Shown piece by piece: positions 8,909 to 17,918 of a stretch of 64,000 bases of DNA (the first letter of the stretch is position 1; every line of letters begins with the position of its first letter). The DNA comes from Streptomyces sp. P3. GTDB lineage: Bacteria; Actinomycetota; Actinomycetes; Streptomycetales; Streptomycetaceae. Location: the NCBI GenBank assembly GCA_016893485.2, contig JAFEKX020000001.1, positions 7,457,501 to 7,521,500 of the forward strand, given 5' to 3'. The translations under genes and the position numbers were made by a program. Below the pieces are notes generated by a model, which was given only the letters and a program-made list of their open reading frames with translations, made no database searches and was not told where the DNA came from.

Positions 8909-8990
8909 ATCGATTGAATACCAGGACCGCATGTGATTTATTGATTCATTGATCAAGAAGAAACAGGTGGCTTGATCCACCGGTGGGGAG
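8909..8990. promoter_or_regulatory. RpiR/SIS divergent promoter with TTGAT..ATCAA palindrome
   Basis: AT-rich intergenic DNA holds TTGATTCATTGATCAA at 8941-8956, with 5-bp inverted arms; its first eight bases are the reverse complement of the TGAATCAA box at 5217-5224. GGGGAG at 8985-8990 is the ribosome-binding site of the SIS gene (6 nt before GTG 8997). An RpiR operator is the likely role, by inference. Confidence 0.5.
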
Positions 8991-8996
8991 AATCGT

Positions 8997-9759
8997 GTGT
9001 CCGCCGAGTCCGTAAGCGCCGAGACCTTCGCGCGCGAGAGCCTGGCCGTCCTCCAGCACATCACCGAGTCCAGCCGCGACTCCGTGTCCCGCGCCGCCGA
9101 ACTGATCGCGGACTGCGTCCGCACCGACGGCGTCGTCCAGGCCTTCGGCACCGGCCACTCCCAGGCCATGGTCCTCGAACTCGCGGGCCGCGCAGGGGGT
9201 CTGGTCCCCACCAACCGCCTCGGCATCACCGACCTCGTCCTCTACGGCGGCGACGCCCCGAGCGTCCTCGACGACCCGCTGCTGGAACGCCGGGCCGGGG
9301 TCGCCGACCGCCTCTACGACCTCGCCGCGCCCCGCCCCGAGGATCTCTTCGTGATCATCTCCAACTCCGGTGTGAACAAGGTGATCGTGGAGATGGCCCT
9401 GCGGGTGAAGGAGCGCGGTCACCGGCTGCTGGCCATCACCTCGCTCGCCCACACCCGGGCCGTCCCGGCCGGTCACCCGAGCGGCAAGAAGCTCGCCGAC
9501 CTCGCCGACGTCGTCCTCGACAACGCGGCCCCGCGCGGCGACGCCCTCCTCGAACTCCCCACGGGCGGTGCCGTGTGCGCCCTGTCCACGCTCACCGGCG
9601 CGATGCTCGTCCAGCTGTCGGTCGCCGAGGCGGCGGCCCGGTTGATCGCCTCGGGGAGCGGCCCCCGTCTATGTCTCGGCCAACGTGCCCGGCGGGTTCG
9701 AGGGCAATCTGGAGCTGGAGAAGCGGTACGAGGGGCGAATTCGCCGTACCGCGAGCTGA
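8997..9759 (+). CDS. UPF0309-family SIS-domain protein (NagS-like phosphosugar enzyme)
   Basis: About 254 residues. SIS-domain features are FGTGHSQAMVLELAGRAGGL near residue 55 and VIISNSGVNKVIVEMALRVKERG near residue 120. The pattern GHS...RAGGLVP is that of the UPF0309 group; as I recall, a Streptomyces coelicolor member (SCO4393) has been described as a GlcNAc-6-phosphate dehydratase, NagS. That fits the neighbouring GH3 enzyme and kinase. GTG at 8997 has GGGGAG 6 nt upstream. The frame changes near 9653 (CGGGGAGCG); the correct tail is ...APVYVSANVPGGFEGNLELEKRYEG with stop at 9757-9759. Confidence 0.8.
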
Positions 9760-9774
9760 GTTGGACCTGTGGAC

Positions 9775-9811
9775 GAGCGGCCGGAGCCCCGGAACCGGGC
9801 CGCGGCCGCTC
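9775..9811 (+). terminator. Stem-loop after the SIS gene
   Basis: GAGCGGCCG (9775-9783) and CGGCCGCTC (9803-9811) form a 9-bp stem with a further GC-rich pairing in the loop, 15 bp after the SIS stop codon. No T-tract follows, as is common in Streptomyces. Confidence 0.5.
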
Positions 9812-9983
9812 GCCGTCGCCACGCCCCCGTCACGCTCGCTGTCAACGAGCGAAAGTCAGACGGGAATTGATGGAATCACCAAGTGATGCTAGACGCGGTG
9901 AATGCATCATTCAATGGGGGCCGACCGGTACTCGGGAAGTGCTGGGCGGTACTCAGCCCGTGCGTGTCCCTGAGCGAGCGGGC
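9812..9983. promoter_or_regulatory. Convergent intergenic gap with palindrome TGAATG-CAT-CATTCA
   Basis: No gene is seen between the SIS gene and the 3' end of the methyltransferase gene. The gap contains TGAATGCATCATTCA at 9899-9913, with perfect 6-bp arms around CAT, in locally AT-rich sequence. No nearby gene starts here, so its role is unknown. Confidence 0.35.
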
Positions 9984-11080
9984 TCAGTCCCGTCGCGCCA
10001 CCAGCCGGTACGCGTTCGACACCCCAGCCGGTGCGACAGGCGCTTCACGACGAACCGGTCCAGGAGCGTTCCGAGGAGCAGCGCCGGTATCCCCGCGATC
10101 AACACCGCCGCACGGCCCGTACGGGCCAACACCGACGGCGGCTTCGGCAGCCACGGGAGGTCGTCGCGGGGCGCGGCCGTATCCAGGGCCAGCCAGGTGC
10201 CGGCCAGGAGGTCGACCGGGTCGTGGGGTTCCGCGTGCTGTTCGGCCACGACGGTGAAACCCAGGTCGGTCAGACGGCGGCGCAGGTTCTCGACCGGGAC
10301 GAAGTGCAGGTGCTGCGGCTGGAGCCACGGCAGCCACCAGCGGCCCAGCAGCCGGGAGTAGCGGCTGTCGGGGTCCGGGACCTCGATCAGGAGATGGCCG
10401 CCCGGGCGCACGGCCTGGTGCGCGGCGGCCAGTTCGCGCTCGGGCTCGGTGCTGTGCTCCAGGTAGTGGAACATGCTGACGACGTCGTAGTGGCCCGCGA
10501 GACCCGGGGCCAACTCCGGGAAGCTGCCCCGGTAGCCGCGCTCCACCCGGCCCGCCTGCTCGGCGAGTTCGGCGCCGTCCGTGAAGTCGAGGCCGTCGAA
10601 GGTGGTGTCGGGGTAGACCGTGCGGGCCGACTCGCAGAAGTGGCCGTGGCCCGTTCCGACGTCCAGCCAGTTCTTGGGAGTCGGCGAGTGCGGGAGCAGT
10701 GACTGCGCGCGCTGCTCGTACATCTTGGTACGGGCGGCGAAGGTGTTGCCCAACTGCTTCTCGCCCAGGCCGTCGTAGAAGTCCCGGTAGTAGAACTCCA
10801 GCCCGGCCGGGCTCAGTCGGGGGTTCTGGAACGTGTGCCGGCAGTCCTCGCACTGGTCCAACTCGAAGGTGCCCGGCTTGTGTTGGATCAGGTCCTTGGT
10901 GCGCAGTCTGGTCCGGAGCCGGGAGGAGTCGCACCAGGGGCAGGTCTCGCGCCGGGGTTCGAAGAACCGGTCCAACCCCTCGGCCAGGTCGGCCTGGTAG
11001 GCGGGGCGCAGGGCGGTGATCTGCTCGGTGCGGCTCGGGGGCGCGGTCTGCGGCTCGTCGTTCACGGGCTCGTTGCTCAC
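9984..11080 (-). CDS. SAM-dependent methyltransferase with N-terminal zinc ribbon
   Basis: About 365 residues, last gene of the polyketide operon; its start overlaps the glycosyltransferase stop by 4 bp. An N-terminal CPWC ... CEDC pair (residues 38-82) looks like a zinc ribbon, as in sugar or small-molecule methyltransferases with a CxxC-x(n)-CxxC lead. Motif I is WLDVGTGHGHF, followed by a class I Rossmann domain; the C-terminal 60 residues include a hydrophobic segment (AAVLIAGIPALLLGTLLD), so it may be membrane-associated. The frame changes near 10023 (minus-strand CTGGGGTGTC), giving the tail VSNAYRLVARRD and a stop at 9984. A role in tailoring the glycosylated polyketide lipid is inferred from the operon. 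Confidence 0.8.
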
Positions 11081-12273
11081 TGGTCCTCCTTGAGGGACGC
11101 GCCGGCCGTCAGCCGCTCCAGATGGTCCGCCGCCGTGCGGGTGCCGCCGGCCGCGCGGAACGCCGTACGGACGCGGTCGGCGGCGGCGCGGTACGCGGGT
11201 TCGTGGAGTACGGCGTCCAGGGCCGCGCCGAGTCGGGTGGCCGTCACCCGGCCGAAGCGGACCCGGACTCCCGCACCGGCGCCGGTGACTTGGGCGGCCA
11301 CGACGGGCTGGTCGTCGCGGATCGGGGCGACGACGAGGGGGACGCCGTGCCAGAGGGCCTCGCAGACCGTGTTGTGCCCGGCGTGACAGACGACCGCGTC
11401 GACCTGTTCGAGAAGGGGAGTTGGGGGACGGACGGGAGGATCAGCAGATCCTTGTCCTGTCCGTCGGGCGTGCCCAGGGTCCGGCCCGGATCGGCAATCA
11501 CCGCCTGGACGCGGTCGGTTCGGGCTCGTAACGCCGTCACGCACTCGGTGAGGAAGCGCGCTCCCACGTCCGTGTTGGCGGTGCCGAGGCTCACCAGGAC
11601 CGTGGCGCGCGACTTGTCCAGCCAGTCCCAGGGGAAGTCCGGAGTGGCCGGACGCGTGGCGATCGACGGGCCCACCCAGCGGATCGAGTCGCCCAACCGG
11701 GCTCCGGGCCCCGCGAGTTCGGGGTGCTGAACGCCAGCACCAGATGCGGGGAGAAGCGCGGGTCCGCGCTGCCCGACGGGTCGCCGATGCCGGCCCGCAG
11801 CTCGCCGAGCAGCCCGTCCAGCCACCCGTGACCTTGGGCATGCCCGCCAGCGGGTCGGTGAACTCGGCCGTCGTGGTCGCCGAGGTCGCCCACGTCACCC
11901 CCAGCCGCTCGGCCACCAGCCCACCGGCCAGGGCCTGTTGATCGGCGACGACCACGTCCGGCCGGAACTCCGTCACGGCCGCCTCGACAGCCGGTGCCAT
12001 CTCCACGGCCAGCGGCGCCAGGAAGCGTTCCCACAGGAACTTCAGCGCCTCCGGGCCACGGATGTCCGCCGGGCGAGCACCGCCCCAGTCGCCCGGCAGC
12101 GGCCCGGCGCACGTGAACACGGTCGCGGTCTCGTCCGCGAGCCGTCGTACGAGCGCGGGATCGGCGCACGCCCACGCCAACTCGTGGCCACGGGCGCCCA
12201 GTTCGGCGGCCACGGCGGCGGCCGGGTTGATGTGGCCCACCAGGGGCGGGACGACGAACAGGAACCGGCTCAC
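11077..12273 (-). CDS. MGT-type glycosyltransferase (GT1 family)
   Basis: Starts MSRFLFVVPPLVGHINPAAAVAAELGARG, the typical N-terminus of macrolide/UDP-glucuronosyltransferase-like GT1 enzymes, and carries VLVSLGTANTD and the C-terminal nucleotide-sugar motif VVCHAGHNTVCEALWHGVPLV. About 400 residues. Three frame changes must be allowed: near 11822, near 11722 (TTCGGGGTG) and near 11411 (AAGGGGAGTTGG). It overlaps the hydrolase stop and the methyltransferase start by 4 bp, so it is translationally coupled within the PKS operon. It probably glycosylates the lipid product; donor and acceptor are unknown. Confidence 0.85.
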   Translation of the reverse strand: MSRFLFVVPPLVGHINPAAAVAAELGARGHELAWACADPALVRRLADETATVFTCAGPLPGDWGGARPADIRGPEALKFLWERFLAPLAVEMAPAVEAAVTEFRPDVVVADQQALAGGLVAERLGVTWATSATTTAEFTDPLAGMPKVTGGWTGCSASCGPASATRRAARTRASPRIWCWRSAPRTRGARSPVGRLDPLGGPVDRHASGHSGLPLGLAGQVARHGPGEPRHRQHGRGSALPHRVRDGVTSPNRPRPGGDCRSGPDPGHARRTGQGSADPPVRPPTPLLEQVDAVVCHAGHNTVCEALWHGVPLVVAPIRDDQPVVAAQVTGAGAGVRVRFGRVTATRLGAALDAVLHEPAYRAAADRVRTAFRAAGGTRTAADHLERLTAGASLKEDQ

Positions 12274-13079
12274 CGGACCGCCGCCGCGGGCGCGCTCGCC
12301 TGGATCAGGGAGAGGATGTGCCCGCCGACGGTGCCCGCCGCCTCGACCAGCACCGAGTGCTCATGGCCGGGGACGACGACGGTCCGGCAGTCCGGCAGCG
12401 TGGACTCCAGCCACGGTGCGAGCAGGGCGAGGTCGGAGTCCCCGCCGTAGATGCCGAGCACCGGGCAGTCCACCGCGCGAATCTGATCCTCCGTCAACAC
12501 CGCGCTGGCCGGGATGTCCTGGGAGAGCGAGGTCTCGCGGGCCAGGCGGGCGGCGCCCTTCGCGAGACGGGCGGTGTTGTGGCCGCGGTTCGCACTGATC
12601 CACGCGATGGCGTCGTCCTCGTTGTGCGCCAGCTCGTGCAGCACACGGTCCAGGATGCCGCCGAGCTTCGGCGCCCAGGCCGTGGTCGCCGGTTCCGACT
12701 CGATGAGCGAGACACTCGCGGCCCGCTCCGGATGGCGGGCCGCGTAGCCGAACGCGACCGTCCCGCCGTAGGAGTTGCCGACCAGGTGCACCGGTCCCGA
12801 CACCTCCAGGCGGTCGAGCAGCGCCTCCAGGTCGTCGATGTTGTCGTCGAGGGTGTAACCCGTGGCCGGGCGCCCGCTGCGGCCGTGACCGCGCAGGTCG
12901 TACATGACGACATCGATGCCCGCCAGCGCGAACGGCGGCGCGATGGTGAAGTAGTAGCTGGCCAGGCTGTCGGTGAGCAGACCGTGCACGAGCACCGCGG
13001 TGGCGGTGACCGGACGGCCGTCGGGTGGGCTCATCCGCTGTACGTGCAACCGGAGTTGACCGGTGTCGACCATCGCCAT
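12270..13079 (-). CDS. Alpha/beta hydrolase (possible product-release thioesterase)
   Basis: 269 residues, frame intact. Alpha/beta-hydrolase fold with oxyanion segment VLVHGLLTD, nucleophile elbow VGNSYGGTVAFG (Ser), acid in GIYGGDSDLAL and catalytic His in VVPGHEHSVLVEAA. No signal peptide. It begins 3 bp after the ACP stop and overlaps the glycosyltransferase start. PKS-A and PKS-B show no thioesterase domain, so this protein is the best candidate for releasing the polyketide chain (inference); an editing or tailoring hydrolase is the alternative. Confidence 0.85.
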   Translation of the reverse strand: MAMVDTGQLRLHVQRMSPPDGRPVTATAVLVHGLLTDSLASYYFTIAPPFALAGIDVVMYDLRGHGRSGRPATGYTLDDNIDDLEALLDRLEVSGPVHLVGNSYGGTVAFGYAARHPERAASVSLIESEPATTAWAPKLGGILDRVLHELAHNEDDAIAWISANRGHNTARLAKGAARLARETSLSQDIPASAVLTEDQIRAVDCPVLGIYGGDSDLALLAPWLESTLPDCRTVVVPGHEHSVLVEAAGTVGGHILSLIQASAPAAAVR

Positions 13080-13082
13080 GGG

Positions 13083-13384
13083 TCAGCCCGCCTCGGCTGC
13101 CTTGAGGCTCTGCACGACGTACTCCACGAGCCGGCCGACGGTGAGTTCGATGATCTCGTCGAACTCCATCCCGGCCAGGAACTCGGCGAAGTTGACCTTC
13201 GTGCCGTAGTGCTCCTGGAGCAGTCCGGCCAGGGTCACCAGGTCGATGCTCTCCAGTTCCAGATCGCGGTTGAAGGTCGTCGTCATGGTGATCTCGACGT
13301 CGTCGACGCCGTACTCGTCCTCCAGGAGCGTGGTGAGCATGCCGGTGAGATCGGCGAGGACGGTGTCCTCGGTGGTGGGGTCAT
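13083..13384 (-). CDS. Free acyl carrier protein of the polyketide operon
   Basis: About 100 residues, acidic. The phosphopantetheine site is RDLELESIDLVTLAGLL (Ser of LESIDL), followed by a helix typical of ACPs. The start is ATG 13384-13382, preceded by GAGGAGGAG and overlapping the PKS-B stop as ATGA; to read from it the run after ATGACC must have one more C (13377-13380 on the plus strand reads GGGG). Without that base the ATG opens a wrong frame. It probably carries starter or tailored chains for the two PKSs or the hydrolase. Confidence 0.85.
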
Positions 13385-16300
13385 CGGTCGTACTCCTCCT
13401 CGTGCGCGGGTCCCGTCGTCCAGGCCACGACGTAGGTCCTGTCCGGCAGACTGGGGGATTGCCGGCCGGCTCGTAGTGCACGGTGTAGGCGCGTTCCAGC
13501 CGCCCTGACACCAACAGCCGTGACCCGGAGGCCACGTGGAAGACGGCGAAGTCACGCGGCCGGCCCCGGAAGCCGGTGCCCTCCGCCTTGGCCACCGCCT
13601 CCTTCGCCGCCCAGAAGCGGGCGAACCACAGCGCCTCCGACTCCCCGCTGGTCGCCAACTGAGCCCGCAGCAGATCGATTTCTTCCTCACCGAGCGCGGT
13701 GGTGAGCGTGGCCGGGGCCGGTCCACGACCTCCTCGATGTCGATCCCGGGGCCGGGCCCGGGCACATGCGGCCGTACGATCGCGACCGCCGCCTCGGCGC
13801 GGTGGGCGAGCGAGACGTCCAGCGGGGGCAGGGTCCTGCCATGCAGACCGGTGACGTACGGGCGGCCCGACTCGTCGTTGTGGACCCGGATCTCCGCCGG
13901 AAAGACCGGTCCGGCGCCCTGGCTCCACAGCCACTGCCGCACCGCGTCCTTCACCGCGATCCGGCCCAGCAGCCACTGCCTGCGCCCGCGCGGCGGATGC
14001 TCCGCGTACTGCGAACGCTCCACGCTGCTGAGGGAGTTGCGCATGATGAGATCGCGGGATGCGAGGTCGGGCCAGCGCTCGTTGAGCAGGGTCCGGCCGC
14101 CGGGGCGGGCCTCGGACAGGGTGTTGCGCTCGGGGAAGCGCTCGACCGGCTTGGTCTGCGGGTCGTTGTCGAAGCGCCGGTCCTGCCAGCCGGTCAGCTC
14201 CGCCCACACCATGCCGTCGACCGTGAGCCGTACATCGGCTTCGAGCACGGTGTCGGTGAGCGAGGTGATCCGCACCAGGCACTCCACCTCCGTGCCCGGG
14301 CGCGGATGGGGGCCGTAGAAGCGCATCTCGCGCATGCCGACCGGGAAGACGACGGTGCGTTCCGTGCGGGTCGCCATGATCCAATAGCCCAGGATCTGGC
14401 CCACGTTGTCGAGCAGGGCGCCGGGGGCGGGCGGTGTGGTGATGATGCCGCGTACGTGGCGGTCGCCGATCGCGGTGAGTTCGGTGACTCCCTGGAACGC
14501 CGGGCCGTGGAACATCCAGCGTTCGTCGTAGAGATGGGCCGCGGTGTGGTCGGGGACGCGCTCGGTGGACGGGTCCGGGCGGGGGTGCGGTGCGGGTGAC
14601 GGGGCGTGGGCGGGGGCCAGTTCGACCACACCGCGGGCGTGCGGGCCGAAGGAGACGGCCAGGCGGTCGGGGCTGTCCGCGACTACCCGTACCGGTACGT
14701 CGATTGCCGGTGTCGCCGTCAGCCACCGGTCGAACCGCGCGTCGTGCACGGCGACCGCGCGCATCCCCGGGGCGGCCCGCTCCGCCAGCTCGATGATGTG
14801 CTGCACGATCGTGGTCGCGGGCACCACCGGCCAACGGTCAGCCACATCGGGCCAGTTGGGGCGCTGTGGGAAGAAGCAGTGGTCCATGAGGTACGGCATG
14901 GACTCGGGGGAGACATGGACCGTGGTCTGCCACTCCCGTGGGGAAGCGGGAGGCGCGGCCGCGATTCGCGGTGCGGGGAACGGCCGTCGCGGTACGACGG
15001 CTGCCCGCGCCGATGAGTTGGGCGGCCGTGTCGGCGGTGTCACGCATGAGGGCGTGCAGTTCGGCGGCGGCCGGGAAGCGGTCGGTGAGGGCGTCCAGGG
15101 GTGAAAGGGCAGCGGGGGCGGGAGCGTTGGCGGCGGCCGGTGTCCGTAGTTCCGCCCGCAGTTTCACCAAGGTCGGGGCGTCGAGGGAGACGAGGGCGCC
15201 GTCCATGTCGAGCCGCGTCGGGGGCCGTTCCCGTCGTGGCGCGGGCTTCTGGGGAGCCAGCGTCACAGGGTCTGTCGTTCCGCCCGCCGACCACAAGGCT
15301 GTTGCCACGCGCCGGAGTTGGGCCAGGCCGGAGCGGTGGGGCGAGTTCGCGGCCACCACCAGGTGGTCGCGTCCGCTGAGGGTGGCGTCGATGAGGGAGC
15401 CGAGCTGGCCCGTGCCGACCTGGACGAAGGCGCGGTGGCCGGCGGCGTACATGGCCTCGACGAGTTGGCGGAAGCGCACGGGTTCCAGGAGATGGCGGAT
15501 GAAGAGCGCGCGTACCCCCGACTCCTCCGCGGGGTACGGCGCGGCCGTGGTCCCGGACCAGAGGGGGACCGTCGGCGGGTGGAGGCGGAAGCGGTTCGTG
15601 GCCTCTTCGATCGGGGCGAGATAGGGCTTCAACATCGGTGTGTGGAAGCCGGATTGGAACGGCAGGAGCTGGCTCAGGACACCCTGCGCACGGAAGGACC
15701 GCACGAACGCGTCCACCGCTCGGTCCGGTCCACACACCATCGACTGGCCCGGCGCGTTGTCGTGCGAGAGGACGATCCCAGCGGCCGGCCAGTCGGCGGC
15801 GAGTGCCGACAGCACGCGCTCGGCCGGGGCCCTGATCGCCCCGAACGCGAGGCCGGGGACCGTCACCGAGTCGGGGTCGAACGCCTCCATGAAGTCGCTG
15901 ACCTCGTCCGGCGCGTACACCCCGGCGGCCGTCATCGCGGTCCACTCGCCGACGCTGTGTCCGGCGACCGCGTCCGGGACGACGCCCATCCTGCGCAGCG
16001 CGGCGTCCAACAGCCGCCCGACGCCCACGACATCGAAGCCGTGACGGCCGACATCTCCTACCTGCGCGGGAGTTGCGGACCGGGTCTCACGCAGGCCGAA
16101 GTACGCGGCCACGTCCTCGACCCGGGGTGTGAAGTCGCCCTCCAGGCCCGGGAAGACGAACGCCAGCTTGCCCGCGCCGGGTCCGATGAGCGGGCTCGGC
16201 GTGAACCACACATCGCTACGGCCCTGCCAGGCACGCCCCTTGGCGACCGCCCGCCGCGCCAGCGCGAGGCGCCTGGCGTCCGGGGCGACGATACCGAGCC

Positions 16301-17916
16301 GTGAACGGCCGGAGGTGGCAGGGGCGTTGGGTGCGGAGAGAAGAGTGGAGTCGTCGGTGTCCAGCAGTGCGGCGAGGGCCTCGGGGCTGTCGGCGGCGAG
16401 CGTCAGCACGCGCTCCGGTTCGTCCACGGAGGCCGTGCGGGCACGGGGGCGTTCCGGTTGGTCGGCGACCGCTGCCGCCGAACGTGATGCGCGTGCCCCG
16501 GGCGCTTCCTCCAGCACCACATGCGCGTTGATGCCGCCGAACCCGAACGCGTTGACCGCCGCCCGGCGTATCGGGTGTTCGGGGTCGTCTCCCAGGGTGC
16601 CGCCTGCTCCAGCGGGCGGAACCGGGTGGCGGCGAGCGCCGGATGCGGGTCGTCGCAGTGCAGGGTCGGCAGGAGCATGCCGTGGTGGACGGCGAGGGCG
16701 GCCTTGACCAGACCGGCGACTCCGGCGGCCGGCATCGTGTGGCCGATCATCGACTTCACCGAGCCGATGACCGCACGGCCGTGGGAGGTGCCCGTGTCCC
16801 CGAACACCTCGGCCAGCGTGGCGAGTTCGGCCGCGTCACCGGCGGGTGTCGCCGTGCCGTGCGCCTCAAGGAGACCGATCGAACCGGGCAGCGCGGGGTC
16901 GAGTCCCGCCGCCCGCCAGGCCTGCCGTACGGCGTGGGTCTGGCCGGCCGAGTCGGGGTTGACGAGACTCGCCGCGCGGCCGTCGCTGGACACACCGGTG
17001 CCGCGGATCACGGCGTAGATCCGGTCTCCGTCGCGTTCGGCGTCGGCGAGGCGCTTGAGGACGACGACGCCCGTGCCCTCGCCGATCAGGATGCCGTCGG
17101 CATCGCGGTGGAAGGGGCGGATGCGCTGGCTCGGGGAGAGCGCGCGCAGCTGGGAGAAGACGCTCCACAGCGTGATGTCGTGGCAGTGGTGGACACCGCC
17201 GGCGAGCATCAAGTCACAGCGCCCGGCGGCCAGTTCGGTGACCGCCTGATCCACGGCGATCAGCGAGGACGCGCAGGCCGCGTCCACCGTGTACGCCGGG
17301 CCGCGCAGGTCGAGGCGGTTGGCGACACGGGACGCCGCGAGGTTGGGGACCAGGCCGATGACCGACTCGGGGCTGTCGGGGCCGAGCCGTTCGGTGAACG
17401 CGGCGCGGATGCGGTCGAGTTGGCCGGGGTCCAGGTCGGGCAGCAACTCGCCCAGGGTGTGCACGAGTTGGCCCGCCGTGCGGACCCGCTGGTCGAGGCG
17501 GACCAGGCCGGGGGTGAGGTAGCCGCCCCGGCCGAGCACGACGCCGACGCGCTGCCGGTCGGGCAGGCGGGCCTCGCCGCCCGCGTCGGCGAGGCGGCGG
17601 CGGCGGCCACGTGGAGGGCGATGAGCTGGTCGGGTTCGGTGCCGGGCACCGAGTTCGGCATGATGCCGAACCGGGTGACCTCGACCTCGGCCAACTCGTC
17701 CACGAAACCACCGCGCCGGCAGTACACCTGGTCGGCGACGGCCGGACCGCTCGCGGAGTCCGGGCGGTAGTAGTCCGCGTCCCAACGCCCGTCCGGGACC
17801 TCGCTGATGGCGTCGGTGCCGCCCAGCAGATTCCGCCAGTACGCGTCGAGGTCGGCGGCGCCCGGCAGCAGCACCGACATCCCCACGATCGCGACCGGCA
17901 CTTGAGCGTCCGTCAC
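13381..17916 (-). CDS. PKS-B: KS-AT-DH with C-terminal phosphopantetheinyl transferase
   Basis: About 1,510 residues. KS (17916 to about 16500): AIVGMSVLLPGA, active Cys in VDAACASSL, EAHGT and IGHTMPAAG. AT (about 16300-15250): LAFVFPGLEG and GHSVGEW. DH (about 14900-14150): hot-dog type with WMFHGPAFQGVTEL. PPTase (about 13990-13440): GIDIEEV plus FWAAKEAVAKAEG, the Mg- and CoA-binding motifs. There is no KR or ACP, so it must work with PKS-A and the free ACP. Frame changes occur near 17595, 16550, 14940 (GTGGGGAAG), 13710 and 13447 (CTGGGGGATT). GTG 17916 lies 2 bp after the PKS-A stop. The fused PPTase probably primes the local ACPs. Domain order resembles PUFA-type (Pfa-like) secondary lipid synthases. 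Confidence 0.85.
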
Positions 17917-17918
17917 GG

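Noticed and set aside
8881..9000. DasR-type operator upstream of the SIS gene
   Set aside because: No ACTGGTCTAGACCACT-like sequence found; the palindrome present is TTGAT..ATCAA type.
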